A stretch of 6,027 nt of DNA from Clostridiales bacterium (GTDB taxonomy: Bacteria; Bacillota; Clostridia; Monoglobales; Firm-18). A program made the translations under genes and the position numbers. The DNA is taken from the NCBI GenBank assembly GCA_031255355.1, contig JAIRSR010000005.1, positions 1-6,027 of the forward strand, in the 5' to 3' direction. Each line of letters opens with the position of its first letter. Position 1 is the first letter of the stretch. Of the stretch, positions 1-6,027 are shown piece by piece. The notes beneath the pieces were generated by a model. It was not told the origin of the DNA. It searched no databases and worked only from the letters and a program-made list of their open reading frames with translations.

Positions 1-2
1 AG

Positions 3-1595
3 AGCGGCTATGAAATTTACCAAAACACGTTTTACAACGTCGCGACGCCGATTTTCATTCACGGCGGGCATGATTTTAACATTTATGATAACACCGTCGC
101 CGATAGCCTTAATTCGGTGACGCTGATTAAAATTTCCAAAACGCGCTACGACATAGACAACGACGCGGGGTTCTTTCTGTTGCCGAACTACTTGAATATG
201 CCTGTCAACAGCGAACCGTGGCGGCAACGGTACCCGCATTTGGCGAATTTAATCAACGAACCCTACGAGTTGCCGCTGCGCAACGTCATTGAGCGGACGC
301 TCAGTTATAAATCGCAAGATGTTTCCGTCGCGGAACAGGCACTCCCTTTCGGGCGGTTTGAAAATAACTACGCTACGAGTGACGCGCTTCCGTTTCGGGA
401 CGCGGCGGCGGGGGACTTCAGTTTGACAGAGGCGATTCCCGGGTTTGAGGACTTCAAATCCACAGATTATTCCTCGGTTGGCTTGCGATTAGACGAAAAC
501 CGAAGTAAAATGCCGAACGTCCCCGCGTTTCGTTTGATTTACCCGCGCAACGGAACGCTGAATGTCGCGGGGAACAAACTGCGGCTTAGTTGGCAGCCGG
601 TTGTCGGCGCGACGAAGTACAGGGTCACTATCGCGGGGGACAGGGCGTTTTACGGCGTTGCGGAACAGCGCGAGGTGAGCGGAACGACTATGCTTGTCAA
701 CGGGCTTGCCTACGGCGGCAGGCGGTATTATTGGAAAGTTGAGGCGTTGGGTACGTCGCGCTTCCGTCCTTTCGTAACCGCGAACGCGGAGGGGGTTGCG
801 GGCTTCACCACCGCAATGACGGAGATTTTAGACAAAACCGCTTTGGCGGCGGCGTTAGACCAAGCGGAGCAGTTGGCGAAAAACGCGGTCACGGGGGAAA
901 ACGTGGGCGATTACTCTGCGGACGGCAAGGTCAAGTTTGAACAAATCGTAGCGGACGCGCGGGAAGCGCGTGACGGCAAGACGGCGTCGCAAAACGGCAT
1001 AGATGAGGCGGTCGCGGCGTTAGAGGCGGGAATCGCCAACTTTGAGGCAAGCCGCAAGAGCGGCAACGTCAGCATGAAGCCGCTCATTACAAACCCCGTC
1101 GGGTGGAAAGCGGATAACGCGAACTTTATCCGCGTCGCGGACGATATTCTCACGTTCCTGCCTGCGGCAAACGGAGGCGTAGTCGCGGGATATCAAGAGG
1201 TGCTGCCAAGTTACCCGATTTGGACGTTTCAGGCGAAGTTCGACTTAACGGCAAATTGGCAAGGCTTTGGTATGCGGGCGGCAGACCCGACCAGCGTGGG
1301 GTGGTCTACGACTTCCTACATGATTATCCTAAAAGAGGACGTCATAGAACTGCACCGCTTCTATTTAGGGGGCAAGACGTTCGAGGTCATCCCGAATGAA
1401 TTTATCCGCACGGGCGAATGGCACGGGATTGAACTCGGCACGGTAGACCTTGACGGCGGCGGCGTACATATCATCTTTAAGGTAGACGGTAAGACGGTGT
1501 TCGACGTAGAGGACACCGACGGCTATATCCCCGATTACGGATTGCTGACGATTTACGCGTCTACGGGCAGAGCGATCATGCTTGCCGGAGAATAA
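3..1595 (+). CDS. Right-handed beta-helix protein with Fn3-like, FIVAR-like and concanavalin-like C-terminal modules (5' partial)
   Basis: The frame is open from base 3, so the true start lies upstream; the GTG at 117 is internal. The 530 visible residues begin in the last coils of a right-handed parallel beta-helix (about 1-160). Typical signs are 'NTFYNVATPIFIHGG', 'NIYDNTV', the cap-like 'WRQRYPHLANLI' and the closing 'DFSLTEAIPGFEDF'. Next comes an Fn3-like sandwich (about 176-270; LSW with W197, YYW with W244), then an alanine-rich helical FIVAR-like segment (about 274-351), then a beta-rich C-terminus (about 360-530) resembling a concanavalin/LamG-like jelly roll ('FQAKFDL', 'EWHGIELG', 'KVDGKTVFDV'). 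Beta-helix proteins of this kind include polysaccharide lyases and glycosidases, and the added modules usually bind glycan or act as spacers. Any catalytic residues would lie largely upstream, so enzyme activity is inferred only. It is probably secreted, but its signal peptide is not in view. No LPXTG or S-layer anchor is seen at the C-terminus. It sits 17 bases before the SGNH hydrolase gene, probably in one operon. Confidence 0.85.
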   Translation, partial: SGYEIYQNTFYNVATPIFIHGGHDFNIYDNTVADSLNSVTLIKISKTRYDIDNDAGFFLLPNYLNMPVNSEPWRQRYPHLANLINEPYELPLRNVIERTLSYKSQDVSVAEQALPFGRFENNYATSDALPFRDAAAGDFSLTEAIPGFEDFKSTDYSSVGLRLDENRSKMPNVPAFRLIYPRNGTLNVAGNKLRLSWQPVVGATKYRVTIAGDRAFYGVAEQREVSGTTMLVNGLAYGGRRYYWKVEALGTSRFRPFVTANAEGVAGFTTAMTEILDKTALAAALDQAEQLAKNAVTGENVGDYSADGKVKFEQIVADAREARDGKTASQNGIDEAVAALEAGIANFEASRKSGNVSMKPLITNPVGWKADNANFIRVADDILTFLPAANGGVVAGYQEVLPSYPIWTFQAKFDLTANWQGFGMRAADPTSVGWSTTSYMIILKEDVIELHRFYLGGKTFEVIPNEFIRTGEWHGIELGTVDLDGGGVHIIFKVDGKTVFDVEDTDGYIPDYGLLTIYASTGRAIMLAGE

Positions 1596-1604
1596 AAGGA
1601 GGAG
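1595..1604 (+). promoter_or_regulatory. Ribosome binding site of the SGNH hydrolase gene
   Basis: The sequence AAAGGAGGAG starts on the last base of the preceding TAA stop. Its AGGAGG core (1597-1602) ends 10 bases before the ATG at 1613. It supports that start, which opens directly into a signal peptide. Confidence 0.85.
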
Positions 1605-1612
1605 ATTCTGCC

Positions 1613-3436
1613 ATGAAAAAGGTTTTAGCGGTAGTAACGGCGGTATGCCTGTTGGTCACGGCGGCGGTTACGGGCTTTGCCGCCGCGCCGAACGACGGCA
1701 TATTCCCGGACAGCGTCGTCAACGTCGTCGCCATAGGCGGCTCGCTCACCGACGGTCAAGGCGCGGGAGGGCGGCAAAATTCGTGGTTCGGCGACAACGC
1801 CGCGCCCGGCATCTTCGGGCGGTATCTGAAAAATACGTTTGCGGGCAAGACGGTCAACCTTTACAACGCGGGGATTGGCGGTACAGGCTCTAATTTCGGC
1901 TGTTACCGATTGGGCAGGGACGTGATTTCCCGCAATCCCGATTTTGTAATCGTCGAGTTCGCAATCAACGACAAAAGCGCGGACCCCGTCACCGTCAAGC
2001 AGTACATGGAGGGCATTGTGCGGCAACTGCTGCGGCTTCCGAAAGTTCCGTACATTATGTTTTTGTACACCACGGACCTAACCCTCGGCGCGTGTACGGA
2101 CGTGCATGACGAAGTGGCGGCGGCATACGGAATCCCTGTGGTGAATATTCAAAAATACGTGGGCGATAACTATACGTTAGAGGAACGCAAGGCTTTTTAC
2201 GGCGATTGGCAGCGCGACGCGGTACACCCGAACGAGGCGGGCTATCAATTGTGGGGGGATTATATCGTCAGCAAGTTCACGGAGGACAGGGACGCTTATT
2301 TTGTGAAGCCTGACCCGGAGGGGAAAGAAACGCCCGTGTTCGGCAGAGAGTTCACGAATATCCAAATCGTTCCCGCGTCAGAGGTGGTCAACACGGTGGG
2401 CAATTGGACGCAAATCACCCATAACGGCGTATCGTATTATCAATCAAAAACGGCGGGGGATAAATTAGAGTTGTACTTTACAGGCTCCGCTTTCGGTATG
2501 ATTTCCCTCATGGATAAATACGGCGCGGATTTTTCGCTGTACGTGGACGGCGTACACATCGAGGACATTTCCCCCCGGTTGGGGTACTTGGCTTCCCCGA
2601 TGCAAAACACGTACTTCTCGGAATCGCCGTTCCGTCCCGGGTGGCACAAGGCGGAAGTTGTCGTCAAGCCGCTCAATGACGTTACCTATCCTGCGGACCA
2701 AGGCGGCGAAACCATACCGGGGGCGCAACGGTTGGCGCGGGTGGGGTTCTTCTTTGTAGACCGTGAGGAAACGCCGCCGCCGAAAATTACGCATATCGAG
2801 ATGAACGGCGGCAGGAAAACGGAGTTGACGGAGGATTTTGTGCGGTTCCCGGCGGATACCTCCGCGTTCAGTCTGTTTTTCGACCAACCGATAGACTTGA
2901 AAACCGCAACCGCCGGCAAGGTGACCGTGCGCCGCGAGGGAACCGTGATTCCCGCGAATGTGCAGTACGACTTCGGCGGCAAGCGGTTTGAGGTGACGCT
3001 GACCGCGCCGGTTCAGGCGGGGGTGGCGTACTCCGTCACGGTGGACAAGAGCGTCGCGGCGCAGGATACGGCAATGCGCGGCGATTTCGTCCTCGGCTTT
3101 GAAAGCACGGTACACCCCGCGTTTTTGAGCGCGTCGTTCGCGGATTACGCGGGGAACAAAGTGAGCGGGATCGGGCGGCTGAATTACGTGACGGCGAATA
3201 TCGCCGTGGAAAACACGCTTGCTTCCGACGGCGGTATGACGCTGTATGCCGCGCTCTATCGCGGCGGCGAACTTTTGCGGTTTAGCAAAGCGGCTTCCCC
3301 CGCGTTTCAAGCGGGTGTGAAAAAGAAGTATACGGCGGGGTTCGTCTTGCCGACGGACAAAACAAATTTGGAGATTCGGGTGTATGTGCTGGACGCGGAC
3401 GAAGCCTTAATTTCGCGGGAGGTCGTTTTCCAATGA
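1613..3436 (+). CDS. Secreted SGNH/GDSL-family hydrolase (probable carbohydrate esterase) with C-terminal beta domains
   Basis: This 607-residue protein starts with a clear signal peptide (MKK, hydrophobic core to about residue 21, small residues FAAA for cleavage near 23-25). The SGNH blocks are visible: GGSLTDG with nucleophile Ser44; NAGIGG with oxyanion Gly90; EFAIND with Asn119, where Ala117 replaces the usual Gly of GxND; and DAVHP with Asp202 and His205. The catalytic domain spans about 30-230. A beta-sandwich follows (about 245-385; 'DKLELYFTGSAFG', 'SLYVDGVHI'), like the jelly-roll modules often attached to SGNH esterases. Then come an Ig-like domain (about 390-498; 'LFFDQPIDLKTA', resembling Big_5/SbsA-type Ig) and a beta-rich C-terminal domain (about 500-607) I cannot name. 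SGNH enzymes hydrolyse esters; beside a beta-helix protein and sugar transporter the likely job is deacetylating a polysaccharide outside the cell. Substrate is inferred. At about 200 residues the catalytic domain is normal for the family; the rest is accessory. The stop overlaps the next gene by four bases. Confidence 0.92.
   Translation: MKKVLAVVTAVCLLVTAAVTGFAAAPNDGIFPDSVVNVVAIGGSLTDGQGAGGRQNSWFGDNAAPGIFGRYLKNTFAGKTVNLYNAGIGGTGSNFGCYRLGRDVISRNPDFVIVEFAINDKSADPVTVKQYMEGIVRQLLRLPKVPYIMFLYTTDLTLGACTDVHDEVAAAYGIPVVNIQKYVGDNYTLEERKAFYGDWQRDAVHPNEAGYQLWGDYIVSKFTEDRDAYFVKPDPEGKETPVFGREFTNIQIVPASEVVNTVGNWTQITHNGVSYYQSKTAGDKLELYFTGSAFGMISLMDKYGADFSLYVDGVHIEDISPRLGYLASPMQNTYFSESPFRPGWHKAEVVVKPLNDVTYPADQGGETIPGAQRLARVGFFFVDREETPPPKITHIEMNGGRKTELTEDFVRFPADTSAFSLFFDQPIDLKTATAGKVTVRREGTVIPANVQYDFGGKRFEVTLTAPVQAGVAYSVTVDKSVAAQDTAMRGDFVLGFESTVHPAFLSASFADYAGNKVSGIGRLNYVTANIAVENTLASDGGMTLYAALYRGGELLRFSKAASPAFQAGVKKKYTAGFVLPTDKTNLEIRVYVLDADEALISREVVFQ
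3417..3422 (+). promoter_or_regulatory. Ribosome binding site of the first permease, inside the SGNH gene
   Basis: GGGAGG lies within the last codons of the hydrolase gene, 10 bases before the ATG at 3433. With the ATGA overlap it fixes the permease start and suggests coupled translation of the two genes. Confidence 0.75.
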
Positions 3437-4353
3437 AGTCGGAGTATGGCGGCAAGGATTTCAAAGACAATTTAATTATGTGCGCGATGTGCCTCCCTGT
3501 GTTCGCCTATATACTCATTTTTTGCTACGCGCCGATGTTCGGGCTGGTGATTGCCTTTAAGGATTACCGCGTCGATTTGGGGATTTTGGGCAGTAAATGG
3601 GTGGGGCTGGAAAATTTCAAGTTTTTCTTTACCTCGATCGACGCGTTCCGCGTCACCGCCAACACCATTTACTTGAACTTCCTGTTTATCGCGGCGGGAA
3701 CGGCCGCGGCGGTGGTGCTGGCGTTGCTGCTGTTTGAGGTGTCGAAAAAATGGCTGATTAAGGCGTATCAAACCTTTATCATACTGCCCTCGTACCTGTC
3801 GTGGGTGGTGGTGGGCTTTATGACCTACGCGTTTTTCAACCCGTCCATCGGGCTGATGAACAAACTCATCGGGGGCGTTGGCGGCGCGGGGGTGGATTGG
3901 TACGCGGAAGCGTCGGTGTGGCCCGCGATTTTGACCATAGCGGTGGTGTGGAAAAATATCGGGCTGAATTGCGTGATTTACTACGCGGGGCTGACGGGGA
4001 TCAACCACGAGTACTACGAGGCGGCGGCAATCGACGGCGCGGGCAGGCTGAAACAGATGTGGTATATCTCGATTCCGTCGATAACGCCGCTGATTTCCAT
4101 CATGACCATCCTCGCGATTGGCGGCGTGTTCCGCAGTGACTTTGGCATGTTCTTTAACTTGACGCGGGATATCGGGACGCTGTACCCGACGACGGACGTC
4201 ATAGACACGTATATTTACAGGGCGCTCCGCGTACTCGGCAACGAGGGAATGTCCGCCGCCGTGGGGTTGTATCAATCGGTCGTCGGATTTATTCTGATTA
4301 TGGTTACAAATACGGTCGCAAACAGATTTGAATCGGAAAACGCGCTGTTTTAA
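3433..4353 (+). CDS. ABC transporter permease, CUT1 sugar type, LplB/YteP-like
   Basis: This 306-residue inner permease subunit belongs to the binding-protein-dependent transport family (BPD_transp_1) and would form the membrane channel with the next gene's product. About six membrane segments are visible (roughly 17-40, 80-101, 115-136, 163-187, 217-233 and 277-294). The N-terminal 'YAPMFGLVIAFKDYR' and 'WVGLENFKFFF' are typical of LplB/YteP proteins. The EAA loop that docks the ATPase is at 196-215 (EAAAIDGAG, nine residues, then IP). The length matches the family. The ATG overlaps the hydrolase stop as ATGA and has GGGAGG 10 bases upstream. Relatives import pectin-, rhamnogalacturonan- or other plant-derived oligosaccharides; the substrate here is not determined. 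No ATP-binding subunit is seen nearby, so a shared ATPase such as MsmX is inferred. Confidence 0.95.
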   Translation: MKSEYGGKDFKDNLIMCAMCLPVFAYILIFCYAPMFGLVIAFKDYRVDLGILGSKWVGLENFKFFFTSIDAFRVTANTIYLNFLFIAAGTAAAVVLALLLFEVSKKWLIKAYQTFIILPSYLSWVVVGFMTYAFFNPSIGLMNKLIGGVGGAGVDWYAEASVWPAILTIAVVWKNIGLNCVIYYAGLTGINHEYYEAAAIDGAGRLKQMWYISIPSITPLISIMTILAIGGVFRSDFGMFFNLTRDIGTLYPTTDVIDTYIYRALRVLGNEGMSAAVGLYQSVVGFILIMVTNTVANRFESENALF

Positions 4354-4361
4354 GAGGTGAT
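4352..4361 (+). promoter_or_regulatory. Ribosome binding site that favours a TTG start for the second permease
   Basis: AAGAGGTGAT matches the extended Shine-Dalgarno consensus (AAGGAGGTGAT) with one G missing. It overlaps the in-frame GTG at 4357 and ATG at 4360, which are therefore too close to be served by it. The in-frame TTG at 4366 lies 8 bases after the GAGG core (4354-4357), a normal spacing. Re-initiation at the ATG after the upstream TAA (4351-4353) remains possible. Confidence 0.6.
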
Positions 4362-4365
4362 GAAG

Positions 4366-5259
4366 TTGGTTAAGGTAAAAAGAAGTGAGATGTTCGGCGG
4401 AAGCGTTATCAATTTATTGCTGATTTTGACTGCGCTTGCCTGTTTGATTCCGTTTGTCATCGTCATATCGATCTCGCTTTCGAGCGAGGCGGAAATCGCG
4501 GCGCGGGGCTACGGTCTGCTGCCCCGGGGGTGGAACCTCACCGCTTACCGCTATGTGTTCAAAAAGCCGGAGCAAATTTTGCAAGCGTATAAAATTTCCG
4601 CAATCGTGACGGTGGCGGGGACGGCGCTTAGCGTGTTCGCGATGTCAATGGCGGCGTACTGCTTGGCGCGGAAAAACTTCCGCTTCCGCAAGGCGTTCAT
4701 GTTTTACATATTTTTTACTATGCTGTTTTCCGGCGGTTTGGTGCCCACCTATATTTTGGTCAGTTCCTACTTGCGGCTGAGCAATACGATATGGGCGTTG
4801 ATTCTGCCCGGGTTGGTCAACGCGTTCCACGTCGTGCTGCTGCGGACGTTTTTCCAAAAACTCCCGCCCGCGCTGTTTGAATCGACCAAAATAGACGGCG
4901 CGAACGAGTTTGTAATATTTACCCGAATCGCGCTGCCCCTTTCCACGCCCGCGCTTGCGACGGTGGCTCTGTTGGGCGGGCTTGGGCGGTGGAACGACTG
5001 GTTTAACGCGCTGTTGTACATCAACACCGATTCGCTTGTGCCGCTGCAATATTTGCTTTACAGAATTATGTCCAACCTACAGTTTATCGCGATGAATTAC
5101 AACACCATGCCGGAATTTGCCCGCGACACCTCGGCGATTCCAAGCGAAACCATGCGCATGGCAATGTGTGTTATCGCGGCGGGGCCAATGATGTTTGTGT
5201 TTCCGTTTTTTCAGAAGTACTTTGTTAAGGGCTTGACTGTAGGTTCCGTAAAGGAGTAG
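4366..5259 (+). CDS. ABC transporter permease, CUT1 sugar type, YtcP/LplC-like
   Basis: This is the second channel subunit, paired with the permease just upstream. Read from TTG 4366 it has 297 residues; from ATG 4360 it would have two more. The TTG is preferred because the extended ribosome site covers the GTG and ATG. Around six membrane segments are visible (about 14-38, 76-100, 109-133, 141-161, 195-212 and 264-284). Family signs are 'CLIPFVIVISISLSS', 'FSGGLVPTYILV', the EAA-type loop at 172-191 (here EST in place of EAA, then KIDGAN and LP) and the C-terminal 'QKYFVKGLTVGSVKE', which is strongly conserved in YtcP/LplC proteins. The EAA-to-EST change is usual in this half of the pair. 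It ends with tandem in-frame stops TAG TAA (5257-5262). CUT1 oligosaccharide import is firm at family level; the sugar is not known. Confidence 0.94.
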   Translation: MVKVKRSEMFGGSVINLLLILTALACLIPFVIVISISLSSEAEIAARGYGLLPRGWNLTAYRYVFKKPEQILQAYKISAIVTVAGTALSVFAMSMAAYCLARKNFRFRKAFMFYIFFTMLFSGGLVPTYILVSSYLRLSNTIWALILPGLVNAFHVVLLRTFFQKLPPALFESTKIDGANEFVIFTRIALPLSTPALATVALLGGLGRWNDWFNALLYINTDSLVPLQYLLYRIMSNLQFIAMNYNTMPEFARDTSAIPSETMRMAMCVIAAGPMMFVFPFFQKYFVKGLTVGSVKE

Positions 5260-5299
5260 TAAACAGGTCAACACACAAAATAACAGGAGGAAAAAAAGT
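5260..5299 (+). other. 40-base spacer before the binding-protein gene, with strong ribosome site and short direct repeat
   Basis: This is the longest gap in the window and is richer in A than the flanking genes. It opens with a second in-frame stop (TAA 5260-5262). AACAGG occurs twice (5262-5267 and 5282-5287), the second copy being part of the ribosome site. I see no hairpin terminator, no convincing -35/-10 pair and no cre-like operator. The repeat may be chance. Confidence 0.5.
5285..5290 (+). promoter_or_regulatory. Ribosome binding site of the substrate-binding lipoprotein gene
   Basis: A perfect AGGAGG is followed by a nine-base A-rich spacer and the ATG at 5300. It is the strongest site in the window with an unstructured-looking spacer. 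This fits the need for more binding protein than permease, although that is inference. Confidence 0.85.
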
Positions 5300-6027
5300 A
5301 TGAAAAAGTTTATCGCGTTGACGCTTGCGCTGGTATGCGCGTTCACCCTCGCGGGGTGCGGCAAAGGGGGAACCGCCGATGTAAGCGGCGGGGAGGGGCC
5401 GGTGAAACTGCTGTGGTACACGTTCGGCGACAAACAGCAGGATCACGACCTTGTTATGACAGAAGTGAACAAAATTCTCAAAGAAAAACTCAACGTGGAA
5501 TTGCAGGTGAGCATGATCGACTTCGGCTCCTACGAAAATAAAATCGGGCTTTCCATTTCGGCAAACGAGCCGTTTGACATCTGCTTTACCTCAAATTGGC
5601 TCAACAAGTTTATCCCCAACGTCCTAAAGGGCGCGTATCTGCCGTTGGATGATTTGATCGGTCAATACGCCCCGAGCCTCAAAGACGCACTGCCGCAAAT
5701 GGTGCTGGACGTTACCAGGTACCAAGGCAAAACCTACGCCATTCCGAATTACCAAGTGTGCTTCGGGCAGTACGGCTTTATCATTCAAAAGGAGTTGGCG
5801 GAAAAGTACAACTTGGATTTGGACGCGCTCAACAAATTAGAGGACATCGAGCCGTTTTTGCGGACGATCAAAGAGAACGAGCCGAACTTGATTCCCGTGC
5901 GTACGCAAAGTTATGACAAATTCCGTGAATCGTATGAGGAAATAGACCCCGTTCCCGTCTACGTAAAAATCGGCGACCAAGGCTTAAAGGCGGCGGCGCG
6001 GGTGGACATCCCGGAAGCGCGCGCGTC
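5300..6027 (+). CDS. Extracellular solute-binding lipoprotein, LplA/YtcQ-like CUT1 component (3' partial)
   Basis: The frame runs from ATG 5300 to the window end without a stop, giving 242 complete codons; LplA-like proteins usually have about 500 residues, so roughly half is visible. A lipoprotein signal (MKKF, hydrophobic core, lipobox LAGC) predicts lipidation at Cys20 and attachment to the outer face of the membrane. A short Gly/Ser-rich linker leads into the binding fold at about residue 35 ('VKLLWYTFGDKQQDHD'). Family signs are 'ISANEPFDICFTSNW' (86-100), 'GAYLPLDDLIGQYAP' (111-125), 'GKTYAIPN' (143-150) and 'EPFLRTIKENEP' (184-195). They match the LplA/YtcQ group, which often carries a C-terminal DUF3502 domain; that end is outside the window. 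It would bind oligosaccharides released by the upstream extracellular enzymes and deliver them to the two permeases. Ligand identity cannot be read from this half. The perfect AGGAGG upstream settles the start. Confidence 0.93.
   Translation, partial: MKKFIALTLALVCAFTLAGCGKGGTADVSGGEGPVKLLWYTFGDKQQDHDLVMTEVNKILKEKLNVELQVSMIDFGSYENKIGLSISANEPFDICFTSNWLNKFIPNVLKGAYLPLDDLIGQYAPSLKDALPQMVLDVTRYQGKTYAIPNYQVCFGQYGFIIQKELAEKYNLDLDALNKLEDIEPFLRTIKENEPNLIPVRTQSYDKFRESYEEIDPVPVYVKIGDQGLKAAARVDIPEARA

Noticed and set aside
117..119. GTG at 117 as the start of the beta-helix gene
   Set aside because: The frame is open back to base 3 and the upstream residues continue the beta-helix pattern ('FIHGGHDFNIYDNTV'). 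There is no Shine-Dalgarno sequence before the GTG.
1582..1893. Open frame on the + strand overlapping the start of the SGNH hydrolase
   Set aside because: Its product is an Arg/Gly-rich string in another frame of the hydrolase gene, which itself has a signal peptide, ribosome site and catalytic blocks.
2465..3310. Long open frame on the - strand (281 codons) opposite the SGNH hydrolase
   Set aside because: Its product is rich in Arg, His and Pro with no recognisable motif. It lies wholly opposite a gene with clear catalytic motifs, and G/C-rich third positions explain the lack of stops.
3801..4139. Open frame on the + strand inside the first permease
   Set aside because: It is out of frame with the permease, Arg/Gly/His-rich and has no ribosome site of its own.
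3472..4275. Long open frame on the - strand (267 codons) opposite the first permease
   Set aside because: The product is dominated by His, Arg and Gln, has no membrane or domain pattern, and mirrors a certain permease gene. It is a composition shadow.
5260..5299. Promoter, terminator or catabolite-repression (cre) site between the second permease and the binding protein
   Set aside because: I found no inverted repeat with a T-run, no credible -35/-10 pair and no match to the cre consensus in these 40 bases.
1..6027. CRISPR array, tRNA/rRNA, insertion sequence, phage or defence genes
   Set aside because: No repeat-spacer pattern, structural RNA signature, transposase or terminal repeats were seen. 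Coding genes fill nearly the whole window.

Overview
The window carries five genes, all on the + strand and tightly packed: the 3' part of a large modular beta-helix protein, a secreted SGNH/GDSL hydrolase, two ABC sugar-transporter permeases of the LplB/YtcP type, and the 5' part of the matching lipoprotein substrate-binding protein. Gaps are 17, -4, about 12 and 40 bases. I see no promoter or terminator between the genes, so the whole window looks like the interior of one operon that continues past both ends.

The likely host is a Gram-positive Bacillota (Clostridia/Bacilli-type) bacterium. The reasons are the strong AGGAGG ribosome sites, the lipoprotein signal with an LAGC lipobox, and the LplA/LplB/YtcP transporter family, which is expanded in Paenibacillus-like and clostridial genomes. 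The DNA is moderately GC-rich, with many G/C-ending codons (gcg, ggc, gac), and looks uniform across all five genes, so nothing suggests a recent insertion. Genus and species cannot be told from the window.

Layout: 3-1595, beta-helix end + Fn3-like + FIVAR-like helical + concanavalin-like C-terminus (5' end outside the window). 1613-3436, signal peptide + SGNH catalytic domain + beta-sandwich + Ig-like + unassigned C-terminal domain. 3433-4353 and about 4366-5259, the two membrane permeases. 5300-6027, the substrate-binding lipoprotein (3' end outside the window). No stretch above 300 bases is without a gene.

The genes make sense as a glycan-utilisation unit. The extracellular beta-helix protein probably binds or cleaves a polysaccharide, the SGNH enzyme probably removes acetyl or other ester groups, and the lipoprotein captures the released oligosaccharides and passes them to the permease pair. 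No ATPase gene is visible; CUT1 systems of this kind in Bacillota commonly use a shared ATPase such as MsmX encoded elsewhere. The exact glycan is not determined; pectin-type material (rhamnogalacturonan or galacturonan) is one reasonable guess from related systems. This is a recognisable kind of locus. The less ordinary parts are the domain architectures of the two extracellular proteins and some details of the gene junctions.
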